DNA from: Thiotrichaceae bacterium
Lineage (GTDB): Bacteria; Pseudomonadota; Gammaproteobacteria; Beggiatoales; Beggiatoaceae
NCBI GenBank assembly: GCA_016745055.1
Contig: JADGDF010000013.1
Span: forward strand, 1-44,506
Direction of reading: 5' to 3'
Length of the DNA: 44,506 nt
How positions within the stretch are numbered: the stretch's first letter is position 1; each line of letters starts with the position of its first letter. Of the stretch, positions 8,968 to 19,300 are shown one piece after another. The translations under genes were made by a program, and so were the position numbers. The notes below the pieces were generated by a model. That model ran no database searches, was not told where the DNA came from, and saw nothing but the letters and a program-made list of their open reading frames with translations.

Positions 8968-9408
8968 TTGGTGATGACTAAAATGAGAAATATTTTATTA
9001 ATTTTTTTATTGGTATTAACTTCAAATGTAGCTTTTTCTGCAGATAATAGCCAAAAGTTATTTGTCAATCTATCAAGCGATGATTTAAATCGTGCAGCAA
9101 TGGCAATCGGTTTTAGCACTAAAGTTCGGAAGAAAAAAAATATTCCGGTGACCCTTTTTCTCAATGTTGAAGGGGTAAGAATTGCAGATAAAAATGCTCC
9201 TGGAAATAAACATGTGTCAGGAAAATCCCTACAAGAAATGTTGGTAGGCTTTATGAAAGAGGGTGGACGAGTCATTATTTGCCCTATGTGTATGAAAAAT
9301 GTGGGCAGTTTGGACAAAATGGAGCTAATTGATGGTGTTGAAATTGGCGGACCTAGTGTAACATGGCCAGCGTTATTTGCTGAAGGAACCGTTGTATTAA
9401 GTTACTAG
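8968..9408 (+). CDS. Exported DsrE/DsrF-like sulfur-relay family protein
   Basis: A 146-residue product with a signal peptide (hydrophobic core about residues 9-20, likely cleavage after AFSA). The mature domain shows the DsrE-like pattern: LFVNLSSDDLNRAAMAIGFST, VTLFLNVEGV, a flexible DKNAPG segment, GKSLQEMLVGFMKEGGRVIICPMCMKNVG, then a final beta strand. Cys105 and Cys108 (CPMC) could carry sulfur or form a disulfide. The start is uncertain: TTG 8968, GTG 8971 and ATG 8974 are in frame behind AGGAG at 8953-8957. A periplasmic sulfur carrier or thiol-related role is inference. Confidence 0.75.
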   Translation: MVMTKMRNILLIFLLVLTSNVAFSADNSQKLFVNLSSDDLNRAAMAIGFSTKVRKKKNIPVTLFLNVEGVRIADKNAPGNKHVSGKSLQEMLVGFMKEGGRVIICPMCMKNVGSLDKMELIDGVEIGGPSVTWPALFAEGTVVLSY

Positions 9409-9723
9409 TTAGCAAAACAGTGAAACTACCAAAATCATCATTATAGTTTCGCTCTATTTATTCTAAATTTCATCAATTTTTAGCAGGTATTCGAAACTTG
9501 CCAACAAGATAAATCGTACCTACTTTAAAAAAATCTATTACCTGCCAGAAAGGATAGTTGAGTTTTTTGTGATTTTATGCAGATATTAATAAAATAGCAT
9601 TTTTAAAATTTATCACTACTTATACAAAACTATCCTTATTTGGTTATTCCATGCAGAAATACCTTAGCCAATACGACGAGCCATCTTTTGCCCCCTCAAT
9701 AAAGGCTTGGAATAAACCAATTG
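9409..9723. other. Intergenic region between dsrE-like gene and prmB
   Basis: No gene visible. AGTGAAACTA (9419-9428) can pair with TAGTTTCGCT (9444-9453) over a 15-nt loop, a possible terminator for the DsrE-like gene. The two flanking genes converge here. Confidence 0.4.
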
Positions 9724-10629
9724 CTATGTTAAATCATACGTCTGCAATTGTTCTGCTGTCAGCAAAAAAACACCTTCGCCACCATGTTTAAACTCTAACC
9801 AAGTAAAAGGTATATTTGGATAAGACGCTTCTAACGCAGCTTGACTTGCCCCTACTTCCACAATTAATATGCCTGAAGGATTTAAATGTTGTACAGCCTC
9901 GTACAATATTTGCCGAACAAAAAATAATCCGTCTTTGCCCGCTTCTAATCCTATTTGTGGTTCATGATGATATTCTGTTGGCATATTTTTTAAAGCCACT
10001 TCATCAACATAAGGCGGATTACACACAATCAAATCATAATGAATACCATGTAAATTGGTGAACAAATCCGAGTGTACGGCATGTACCTTTTCGGAAAGCC
10101 CATAACTTTCTATATTTTGCCTAGTTACCTCCAAAGCTTCTGATGAGATATCAACTGCATCAATTTCTGCATTTGGAAAAGCAAATATAGCACCAGCAAT
10201 AGCAATACATCCACTGCCTGTGCATAAATCCAATACACGATGAATTTTTTCAGGGTCAACCCAGGGTGTGAAGCTTTGCTGAATCAATTCAGCTATTGGG
10301 GAACGAGGAACGAGTACCCGTTGATCCACATAGAAATCTAGTCCAGCAAACCAGGCTTTATTGGTCAAATAAGCCACAGGAATGCGTTGTTGAATACGTT
10401 TTTGAAATAATTCAACAATATTATTTTTTTCTGGGTAGGTTAAACGAGAATGCCATAGTGTTTCTGGCAAACTATGCGGCAAATTTAAGGCGAATAGCAC
10501 TAAAGCAATAGCTTCATCCACGCCATTATCCGTACCATGTCCGAAATATAAATCGTTTTTATTAAATTGGCTGGCGCCCCAACGGACAAAATCAGCTAAA
10601 GTATGTAATTCGTCAATCGTATGATCCAT
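9724..10629 (-). CDS. prmB: Ribosomal protein L3 N5-glutamine methyltransferase
   Basis: SAM-dependent enzyme that methylates a glutamine of ribosomal protein L3. The 301 residues have an N-terminal helical domain (TIDELHTLADFVRWGASQFNK), the AYLTNKAWFAGLDFYVDQRVLVPRSPIAELI linker, SAM motif I DLCTGSGCIAI, the catalytic NPPYVDE and EYHHEPQIGLEAGKDGL. The D-less NPPY with the PrmB-type linker separates it from PrmC. The neighbour usual in Enterobacteria (aroC) is not present; the gene stands alone on this strand. Confidence 0.93.
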   Translation of the reverse strand: MDHTIDELHTLADFVRWGASQFNKNDLYFGHGTDNGVDEAIALVLFALNLPHSLPETLWHSRLTYPEKNNIVELFQKRIQQRIPVAYLTNKAWFAGLDFYVDQRVLVPRSPIAELIQQSFTPWVDPEKIHRVLDLCTGSGCIAIAGAIFAFPNAEIDAVDISSEALEVTRQNIESYGLSEKVHAVHSDLFTNLHGIHYDLIVCNPPYVDEVALKNMPTEYHHEPQIGLEAGKDGLFFVRQILYEAVQHLNPSGILIVEVGASQAALEASYPNIPFTWLEFKHGGEGVFLLTAEQLQTYDLT

Positions 10630-10748
10630 AAATTTAGGGACTTAAAATGATTTAGAAATATTTGAGGTTAAACATCATACCGTTGCTAAACGTATATTTC
10701 AATCTAACTTATTTTTTACGCTTTATATTGTTTAGCGCAATCAATGAA

Positions 10749-13700
10749 TTATTTATTCTTTTGTAAATTTATATTGGCAGAGGATTTGGTTCCTTCAAAA
10801 TCGTCTAAGCCAAAGAAGTCGCATACACTAGAAAAAACACGCTTATAGACAGCTTCCTGCTTTTCTTGTAAATTCCCAGAAGTATCTGTATGTTCTTCTG
10901 TTGCGATTTTCCTATTCGTCAAAATTTCACTGACTTTCTGGGAAAACTCAGGATTTTCCTTCATCAAAGGCAAAATGTCATCTTTTGCAATTTCGTAAAT
11001 CACAATATCTGTGATAGCAATGACAGTGGCCGCACGAGGCTCACCAGTGAATAAGGCCATTTCCCCAAAAAAGTTGCCAGCCCCTAAACGAGCGACTTCA
11101 ACCAATGAATTTTGCTCTTTACTAGTGCAAACACTTACGCTGACTGCTCCTTCAACGACAATAAACAAAGAATGTCCTTCTTCACCTTGCTTGACTACCA
11201 ATTGGTTAGATTTAAAAATATGGCAGCGTACTTGCTGGCTTAAACGTTCTTTTTGGGCTTGAGTAAAATATTGAAATACATCAATTTCTTTTAATAAAGT
11301 GATGGGTTTTGTAGCTTCTTCTTTGCCTCGAGATTTAACCCCTCTAAAGGTATGAATTTCTTGACGTTGAATGGCAGGCGCAATCCCTGCGCGATTTAAA
11401 TGAATCCAAATACGTTTCCATAGATTTTGCCGCACCATTTTCCGTTTTTTGTATTTATTGACGGAAAAAATCACAATGTAATCAGCCGCCCAATCACTGA
11501 CGCCTCGGTAGGCTACAATAGGCCCTGGATCATCTAATATTCCTTCTGTAGATAATACAGCGTCTAGTAAAATTTTTTCTACTCTTTCAGGTGGATGATG
11601 ATAATCAATATGTAAGCTAATCATTGATTTACATAAATCGCCGGTATAACTAAAATTATGAATAATCGCTTCGGACATTTGACTGTTGGGGACGCTAATA
11701 GTGTGTCCATCGCGATTTAAAAGTCGGGTAGTTCGCCAAGTCATATCGACTATACGTCCGTCGTTTTGAAAGCGACGAACTTGTATTTTAACTTTATCGC
11801 CAATACGAAAAGGTCGTTCTAAATTAATCATCACGCCAGATAATACATTTGCAATATTGTCTTTAATCGCTAAGCCGATAACGGCTGTGACAATGCCGGA
11901 AGTGGCCAGTAAATTAGTAATTGAATGTTTAAAAACAAACGCCACAATGCCAAAACTGGCAAACAAGTAAATAATGAGTGTAATAAATCCTTTGACAATC
12001 TTTGGAATTGAACGACCACTCCGTTCTTCTAAAGGAGCCAGTAAAAAATGCTTAATTAACAAGTCTAATAGAAAAGCAGGGGTTAACCACCATAAAATGT
12101 CAAAAAGAGTGTCCAACCTGTCTAAGTATTGAACAGATAAACCCGTTACAACAATCCAGCCTGCAACCGTTTGTTTAGCAAACTGCTCAGCTAAAATTAG
12201 TACACCAAATACAAGTAATAACCTTAGAAACCAAATAAGGTTAAACAGAAAACGGTATTGAGTGATAATGTCTGCTAAACGCATCAAAGCCATGAAACTT
12301 GTTACCACAGCCGTCCAAATCGCAGTATATTGTAAAAAAGGGTAAAATGCTTGTGTTTGGTAAATATCTAAAAAAGAGAATGGGTAAGTTAAGATAACTG
12401 CAAACAATATCGTTAAAGCACGTTTGAACAAGGATTTAAATTTAAAAAAGGATAAAATCATTATAAAATACAATCCACCCATCAATATCAACTCTTGCCA
12501 TGATATACCATTAATCAATATAGTTATCAAAAAAAATGCGGTAGCAATAACAATGACACGAATTAGCCAATGAATTTTGAATAAAATCAGAAATAGGGCA
12601 ATCAGTAAAACAAAATACTCTTTTTGCAATGGAATAAGATAACGCAGGCCAACTTGAGTTTCTGCAGCAACAACACCCAAATTAAAACGAGAATAGCCTT
12701 GGGTTGAATTTTTGATAGAAGTGGGATCGCCTAAAGTATCTGGTTGGAAAACATCCTGAAAGATAAAAGCATCTTTGATAAACCATTCTTTACCCAACTT
12801 TAATACTTGTTCTTGACGTAGCTTATTGCGTAGTCTCATACGGCTAGAAAACCCCATCCCAATTACATCAGGCACATAAACCATATGAGTATTAGGATTT
12901 TCACGGTGATGAAAACTAATCCCAAATAAATGTTGTTGATGAGGTAAAAAATTAGTTAAAAAATCACTACGGAAACGGCCTTCACCGTAGTATAATTGGT
13001 ATTTGAGACGACCAATCTGTTTGGTTTCCTTTAAAGTGAGTTTAACTGCTTCAACGGCATTGGTAAATTGAATATTGTTGGGATGGGTATTTCCAATAAA
13101 ACGAAACCAAAGTTTAAAATCCACTACATGCGTTAGTTCTTTGGGATTAATATCTCTAATTTTATCAATTTTGACCCCTGTGTATACAATATGCGTTTTA
13201 TACGCACGTTCTCCTTCACTCAGCGGTACAATCCAATGATTATCTATTTCTGCTTGTAAATTGGTCTGTGTTTCTGTGCCCATCATGGGTTGAAACTGGC
13301 TTAAAGCAGGCACAACTTGCTTATCTTTATACACAGCAATGTAAGGAAAGCGCAAAGAATTTCCATTTTTATCAAAATAATTAAAACCAGTAATGCTTTC
13401 AACTGCATTTTCAATAGTATTAAGGCTGGCTAAATAACTTCTAATTTTTTCACGATTGAGTTGAATTTTATCTGGTGCACTTGAAACAAGTTTAGATTTA
13501 AGTGCTTTGCCCATTATCATTGCTGCGTCATAAGCTAAAGTGGCAATAATCCAGTGAGTTACGCCCCAGCTTTCAACGGCTTCTTGGTACTGTTGACGAA
13601 AATGTTCTTTAAATTGATAAGCTTTCAAATTGGCTGTATCGCTTAAGAAAGGTGAAATGACATACATATCATCAGTGTAATTTGTTGATTTATTAGCATT

Positions 13701-14546
13701 TAAACTTTCTAATAATTCAACTTCAGTGACAAATTGATGATGTAAAAAGGAGCTGGGGCCAATGAGTACATTTTGAATATTGGCTTCTTTAAGCAAACTG
13801 ACAAATTTTGCCCCATAGCTAGCGTCAACAGCAAGTAATATTGGACTATCATTGGAATTGGATTTTAAATCGTTAATAATATCTTGTGAACGCGAAAAAA
13901 AATCACTTTGGGTGAATGACCACTGATGATTAATTGTCACACCAGTTTGCTGTGCAGTGGACTCAAATCCCTGCTTCAAGCTCAGTCCATAATCATTTTC
14001 TATATAAATAATATTGGCAGAAGTTTGTTGTAAGATATGTTTAATGGTGTAAGCAAGAAACTTAGCTTCTAAAGTCTCACTCAAGGTCATTTTAAAAAAC
14101 CAAGGATTTGCTTGAGTAATGTGAGAATCAGTCGCCGATGGTGTAATGGCTGGAATTTTGTGTTGAGCATAAATTTTTCCCCCCACCATTGCCGTTGAAG
14201 AGAGAAAATGACCTAATACCGCAACAATGCGTTTGTCTTCAGCAATTTTCTTGCTAATAATCGCTGTTTGTTTTGGGTCTGCTTGAGTATCATAGATTTT
14301 TAAAATTACCCGTTTTTGTGCCATCTCTTGTTCTTGATTCAACTGACTAAAGTAAAGTTCTATGGCATGAAGCATTAATTTACCTTGTTCTGCCAAATGG
14401 CCTGACAAAGGTAAAGCAACTGCAATATAAATGGCATTGGGGTCTTCTGTTTCATCTATATTTAAATGTACAAGGCCAATTTTGTAGAAAATACCGATGA
14501 GAACAGTGATTATCACAATAATGCGCATAGTTTTTCGACGTAGCAT
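10749..14546 (-). CDS. Putative multi-ligand channel: periplasmic-binding + pLGIC-like ectodomain + MscS + cyclic-nucleotide-binding
   Basis: A 1265-residue membrane protein. Residues 8-25 form a membrane anchor. About 38-430 is a type I periplasmic binding domain of the Leu/Ile/Val family (IYIAVALPLSG, AVLGHFLSSTA, ITPSATD). About 440-640 looks like a pentameric ligand-gated channel ectodomain: VYTGVKIDKIRDIN, VVDFKLWFRF, FLPHQQHLFGISF, EWFIKDAF, then YSRFNL and RYLIPLQ before the membrane. About 640-860 holds several helices. About 860-1090 is an MscS core (TSGIVTAVIGLAIKDNIANV, LERPFRIGDKV). About 1100-1230 is a cyclic-nucleotide domain with the intact phosphate cassette FGEMALFTGEPRAATV. 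Cyclic-nucleotide-gated MscS relatives are known; the added ectodomains suggest gating by external ligands too (inference). It has no operon partner. Confidence 0.8.
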   Translation of the reverse strand: MLRRKTMRIIVIITVLIGIFYKIGLVHLNIDETEDPNAIYIAVALPLSGHLAEQGKLMLHAIELYFSQLNQEQEMAQKRVILKIYDTQADPKQTAIISKKIAEDKRIVAVLGHFLSSTAMVGGKIYAQHKIPAITPSATDSHITQANPWFFKMTLSETLEAKFLAYTIKHILQQTSANIIYIENDYGLSLKQGFESTAQQTGVTINHQWSFTQSDFFSRSQDIINDLKSNSNDSPILLAVDASYGAKFVSLLKEANIQNVLIGPSSFLHHQFVTEVELLESLNANKSTNYTDDMYVISPFLSDTANLKAYQFKEHFRQQYQEAVESWGVTHWIIATLAYDAAMIMGKALKSKLVSSAPDKIQLNREKIRSYLASLNTIENAVESITGFNYFDKNGNSLRFPYIAVYKDKQVVPALSQFQPMMGTETQTNLQAEIDNHWIVPLSEGERAYKTHIVYTGVKIDKIRDINPKELTHVVDFKLWFRFIGNTHPNNIQFTNAVEAVKLTLKETKQIGRLKYQLYYGEGRFRSDFLTNFLPHQQHLFGISFHHRENPNTHMVYVPDVIGMGFSSRMRLRNKLRQEQVLKLGKEWFIKDAFIFQDVFQPDTLGDPTSIKNSTQGYSRFNLGVVAAETQVGLRYLIPLQKEYFVLLIALFLILFKIHWLIRVIVIATAFFLITILINGISWQELILMGGLYFIMILSFFKFKSLFKRALTILFAVILTYPFSFLDIYQTQAFYPFLQYTAIWTAVVTSFMALMRLADIITQYRFLFNLIWFLRLLLVFGVLILAEQFAKQTVAGWIVVTGLSVQYLDRLDTLFDILWWLTPAFLLDLLIKHFLLAPLEERSGRSIPKIVKGFITLIIYLFASFGIVAFVFKHSITNLLATSGIVTAVIGLAIKDNIANVLSGVMINLERPFRIGDKVKIQVRRFQNDGRIVDMTWRTTRLLNRDGHTISVPNSQMSEAIIHNFSYTGDLCKSMISLHIDYHHPPERVEKILLDAVLSTEGILDDPGPIVAYRGVSDWAADYIVIFSVNKYKKRKMVRQNLWKRIWIHLNRAGIAPAIQRQEIHTFRGVKSRGKEEATKPITLLKEIDVFQYFTQAQKERLSQQVRCHIFKSNQLVVKQGEEGHSLFIVVEGAVSVSVCTSKEQNSLVEVARLGAGNFFGEMALFTGEPRAATVIAITDIVIYEIAKDDILPLMKENPEFSQKVSEILTNRKIATEEHTDTSGNLQEKQEAVYKRVFSSVCDFFGLDDFEGTKSSANINLQKNK

Positions 14547-14722
14547 AGTATTTTAGTGCAGCTTTTAAGCAGGCGTTTTTATATTAGTCTTTTTACATTG
14601 TTTTGAATCCCAAAATGCATGATACATCATCTTTGTTTTTTTACTATGTTTAATAATGGTTATTAGGGCAGAATTTATTTATTGATGATGGAAAGAATTT
14701 TTTCAGGTAAATTTTTCCATTT

Positions 14723-14762
14723 TTGATCTAAGTCAAGGTCATATTCATAGATATGATATAAC
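14723..14762 (+). promoter_or_regulatory. FNR/DNR-type site and promoter of hcp
   Basis: TTGATCTAAGTCAA (14723-14736) matches the FNR-family consensus TTGAT-N4-ATCAA except at one position. A -10-like TATAAC lies at 14757-14762, placing the site centre about 40 bp before the expected start, the class II activator position. Control of hcp by an FNR or NO-sensing relative is well known in other bacteria, so anaerobic or nitrosative induction is likely. Confidence 0.6.
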
Positions 14763-14803
14763 CTAAGCGATAATTTTTACATCCAAACTAAATAGAAAAT
14801 GCC

Positions 14804-16147
14804 ATGAAAGACAATAAATTATCAATGTTTTGCTACCAATGTGAAATGAGTGCACCTCCGGGTTGTGGCGCTAAACATCAAAAGCAGGGAACTTGCGGTA
14901 AAGATGAAAATCTTGCTCGTCTACAAGATATTATGATTTTTGGTTTAAAGGGCTTGGGTGCTTATCGTGAACATGCAAGAGAGTTGAAAGCGGACACTCA
15001 AGCTGTTGATGATGTAATTTCTGAAACCTTATATTTCACCATGACTAACGTGAACTTTGATTTTGATCAACATATTACTCAACTTATGCGCGTGGGGAGT
15101 GCGGGGGTTAAAGTAATGGATTTGTTGAGCGATGCCCATACCAATCATTTAGGTATCCCTTCTCCCGTCAATATTTCTCAAAATCAGGCTGAAGGTAAAG
15201 CTATTTTAGTCAGCGGACATAATTTGGATATGTTGCATAAATTACTGGTCGCAACTCAGGACAAAGGTATTAATATTTATACCCATTCTGAAATGTTACC
15301 TGGCCATGGTTATCCTGAATTACGTAAATTTTCCCACTTAAAAGGCAATATTGGTGGTGCATGGCACGATCAAACGGATTTATTTGAAAAATGGCAGGGT
15401 GCAATTATTGTCAGCACTAATTGTATTGTACCGTTAAAAGCTAAAAATCATTATGCTGATCGTTTATTTACTTACAAAACCGTAGGGACTAAAGGGGTTA
15501 AACTCATTGAAAATGATGATTTTACGCCTGTCATAGAAAAGGCGCTCAGTTTGCCAGAAGTCACAGGGTTTGAAAGTAATGCGACGTTAACCACGGGCCA
15601 TCATTACAAAACGATACTTTCGTTAGCACCTCAAATTATTGAGGCGATTCAGCAAGGTAAGATTAGTCAATTTTCAGTCGTTGCAGGGTGTGATGCGCCA
15701 GGTAAAGAAGGTAATTACTACCGCGAATTAGTTCAGAATTTACCCAAAGATAACGTGATTATTACCAGTAGTTGTGGTAAGTTCCGTTTTAACGATATTG
15801 ATTTTGGGATGATTCCAGGTACAGAAATTCCACGTTACTTAGATTTAGGTCAATGTAATGATAGCAATGGTGCAGTACATATTGCTTTGGCATTGAGTCA
15901 GGCTTTAAATACTCCTGTAAATGAATTACCTCTTTCTATCGTATTAAGTTGGATGGAACAAAAAGCTGTCATTATTTTACTGGCCCTATTCAGTTTGGGA
16001 ATTCAGAACATCTATGTTGGACCTAAACCGCCTCAGTTTGTTAGCCCTGCTATCTTAAAATTTTTAGTAGAGCAGTTTAATTTACACATAACGACGACAA
16101 TAAAGCAAGATTTACCCGCATTATTACCTTTGAAAAAAGCTGCTTGA
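14804..16147 (+). CDS. hcp: Hybrid cluster protein / hydroxylamine reductase, short form
   Basis: Contains a hybrid Fe-S-O cluster; the family reduces hydroxylamine in vitro and nitric oxide in vivo. At 447 residues it is about 100 shorter than E. coli Hcp, which fits the short class lacking part of the N-terminal helical domain. N-terminal cluster cysteines are C10, C13, C21 and C31 (spacing 2-7-9, longer than usual at the end). All expected hybrid-cluster ligands are present: H139, E163, C207, C296, C324, E341, C351 and K387. The Hcr reductase gene is not adjacent. An FNR-type site lies upstream. Confidence 0.9.
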   Translation: MKDNKLSMFCYQCEMSAPPGCGAKHQKQGTCGKDENLARLQDIMIFGLKGLGAYREHARELKADTQAVDDVISETLYFTMTNVNFDFDQHITQLMRVGSAGVKVMDLLSDAHTNHLGIPSPVNISQNQAEGKAILVSGHNLDMLHKLLVATQDKGINIYTHSEMLPGHGYPELRKFSHLKGNIGGAWHDQTDLFEKWQGAIIVSTNCIVPLKAKNHYADRLFTYKTVGTKGVKLIENDDFTPVIEKALSLPEVTGFESNATLTTGHHYKTILSLAPQIIEAIQQGKISQFSVVAGCDAPGKEGNYYRELVQNLPKDNVIITSSCGKFRFNDIDFGMIPGTEIPRYLDLGQCNDSNGAVHIALALSQALNTPVNELPLSIVLSWMEQKAVIILLALFSLGIQNIYVGPKPPQFVSPAILKFLVEQFNLHITTTIKQDLPALLPLKKAA

Positions 16148-16160
16148 CATAAAATTTAAG

Positions 16161-16200
16161 GTGTGCAAGATTTATCTTGCAAAACAAGTTTTGCACTCCA
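16161..16200. repeat. Small palindromic repeat after hcp (copy 1)
   Basis: Two adjoining hairpins: GCAAGATTTATCTTGC (16165-16180) and a GCAAAACAAGTTTTGC stem ending in GCACTCC. An inverted, diverged copy lies at 20797-20846. It abuts MITE copy B and may act as the hcp terminator. Confidence 0.6.
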
Positions 16201-16305
16201 TTAGGAATGGAAACTCAATAAAATCAGAAACAAGACCTGGCAGGTTTTTAAAACCTGCCAGGTCTGATTGAAAACTTATGGATGTTATTTAATTCCTATT
16301 CCTAA
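16201..16305 (-). repeat. MITE-like palindromic element, copy B
   Basis: 105 bp, the same element as 4368-4472 in reverse orientation, with TTAGGAAT ends and the central GACCTGGCAGG palindrome intact. It fills the space between the convergent hcp and histidine kinase genes, 10 nt from the kinase stop, where a symmetric hairpin could terminate both. Confidence 0.85.
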
Positions 16306-16314
16306 CTAGCGATT

Positions 16315-19300
16315 TCAAGAGGCTTTATCAATAAATTGTTTAATAAATTGCTGTAACTTTCTTTCTTGGAAACTACGCGCTAATTGACAGACTTCTTGTA
16401 CAAAACCCTTCAATTCAGGTTCATCCTCTTCTAACGATTGTGCGTATACGACAATGCCGTGAATGTCACCTGCCTTTGCTAAATCTAACAATTCTACTGC
16501 TTGTTCAGACGAAGGAGGCACTAATTTTACATCAGCACTTGCCGTTTTTTTACTTAAGACATTGGGTGCCACTGCGGCACCACTCACTGAACTATCGCAA
16601 ATCCATTCTATTTCACAGTATTTTTCCAACGTTTCTAATAATTGTTGAGTATCCACAGGTTTGGGCAAAAATGCTTGACAGCCGGCGTCGTAACATTGTT
16701 GTTGATGATCACCGACAATATCCGCTGAAATTCCAATAATGACGCTATCATTAGCATTCAAAAACTGTCGTATATGTTGACTAGATTCAATACCATCCAT
16801 CACTGGCATCACAATATCCATCAAAATAATCTTTGGTTTTAAAGAATAAGCTTTATCTAAGGCTTCTTGACCATTTTCAGCTTCAATAATTTCAAAATTC
16901 AAGGGTTGTAACAAACTAATTAACATACTGCGGTTTTGCCATTTGTCGTCCACAATCAATATGGTATGCGGTTGACCTTTATAACCGATAATGGCGGCTT
17001 GTTGTGCAGCGAGTTTCTCTTCTTCCACATCAACTTTTACTGGGACCATAATACTAAAATAAAAACAACTTCCTTGATTGATAACACTTTTAACTTGTAA
17101 CTTCCCTCCCATCATACCCACTAATTTTTTGCTAATCGGCAAACCTAAGCCTGTCCCTTCTACGGTTAAACTTTGTGAACCTACTTGTTGAAAAGGCAAG
17201 AATATTTGCTCAATTTCCTCTTCAGAAATGCCAATACCTGTATCTTTTACGCCAAAAGTAAACTTTTTAAAAGTCTCTTTATGCCCATCATCAATATGGT
17301 GTTCTTTTAATTCCTGTGGATTCAAGACAGATTCCACTTTAATTGATAAGGTTACATCTCCTTTTTGAGTAAATTTAACCGCATTGCTCAATAAATTTAG
17401 TAATATTTGCCGTAACCTTTTTTCATCTACGCTTACTTCTGGCGGCAAGTGGTCGGATGCTTGATAAACAAAATTGATATGATTTTGTTGCGCGCGCATC
17501 CGAAATAATTCTACAATGGTATGAATAAATTCGGGTAAATGACAGATACTGGGTGCGAGTTCTAACTTACCTGCTTCAATTTTGGAGATGTCTAAAATAT
17601 CATTAATTAAGGTTAGTAAATGTTCCCCACACTGGCGAATAATATTAATCCCTTTCTGCTGATTTTCACCCAACGTAGCATCTGCTTGTAAAATCTGTGC
17701 ATAGCCCAAAATTCCATTTAAAGGTGTGCGTAATTCATGGCTCATGTTGGCCAAAAAAGTACTTTTAGCTTTGTTAGCTTTTTCTAATGCTTCTTCTGCT
17801 TGTTTGCGTTGAGTAATGTCTCGAGAAAAAATAGCCACATGAGTGACTTCTGAATCATCATTAATCACAGGGTAATAATTTCCTTCATACCAAATACCAT
17901 CTTTTTGGTCAACAAAAACGAGTGGCTTTTTAAAGCTAACGACTTGATCAGCAATTGTTCGTCGTCGTGTCGCTAGATCATGAGGTAATAAATCGAATAA
18001 ATAATCACCGATCACTTGCTTGGCAGTTTTTCCAAATTGTTGAGCGCCTGTTGGATTGACTGTTACAATTTTGCCATCAATTTCCATCATCAAAATAGTG
18101 TCTGTGGTGGCATCTAAAATAGCTTGTAATGTTTGCTCACGCTGTTGTAAAGTGGCCGTGCGTTTTTCTACTTGTTGTTCTAATAATTGCGCGTGATTTT
18201 CTAAATGTTTATTAATTTCTAGCAATTGTTGAGCAAATTCTAAACGCTCTGCTTCTGCATGTTTACGTTCAGTAATATCTTGAAATGCCACAATGGCGTA
18301 AGCAATATTGCCTTTTTCATCAAAAATAGGACTCCCCCAACTTTCAATGGGTGTCACGCGATCGCCTTGGTGCACTTCCATGTCATCTACTGAAGATACT
18401 TCCCCTTTTAAGGCACGAGTAATAGGACGTGACTCATAAGGATATAAATCATTTGTACCAGAAATATACAACTGGTAAAGTTCGGGTAATTCATGCGTTG
18501 TGTTGGCCAACATAATGCCGGAACCCAGTAATTCTTGTGCCTTTTGGTTAAAATAATAAGGTTTACCCTGTGCGTCTAGCACAGAAACACCTAATGGCAT
18601 AGCGTCAATAAACTGACTGAGGCTATTCTCACCCTCTTTTAATTTTTTATTCAGTAAATATAAATCATAAGCAAATTCTATACGCTCTTCGTCAGCACGT
18701 TTACGTTCGGTAATATCCTGAAAGGTAGCAATGGCATAAGCAATGTTGCCTTGTGCGTCGAAAATAGGGCTGCCCCAACTTTCTAGTGGAATAATTTTTT
18801 CATGGCGAATTTCCAAATTATCAACCATTGTTGACTCTCCCCATAATGCACGCACAATGGGTTGCCAATCACGCGGATAAGGTTGGTTTGTGCCTTGCAC
18901 ATAAAGTGGATAAGTCTCCATGAGTTTGTCATAATCATTTTTTCCATCAATGAATTCTTGAAAGTCTTTTTTACCTAATAATTCTTTGGCCTTTTTGTTC
19001 AAATAATAAGGGTATCCATCGCCATTGAGCGCTTGAATACCAATGGGCATCGCTTCTAAAAATTGAACCAGTTTTTGTTCGCTTTCTCGTAACTTTTTAT
19101 TAAGATGAAATAAATCATAAGCAAATTCTATGCGTTCCATTTCAGTGCGCTTACGATCGGTAATGTCTCGAAATGCTGTGATTGCATAAGCAAAATCACC
19201 CTGTTGATCAAAAATGGGTGTTCCCCAAACCTCAAACGGAGTATTTTTGCCAGCTTGATGGATTTCTATATCATCCACTGTGCAAGATTCTCCTTGAAAA

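Noticed and set aside
9724-10629. PrmC (release factor methyltransferase)
   Set aside because: The N-terminal domain and the linker before the SAM motif match PrmB, and prfA is not adjacent.
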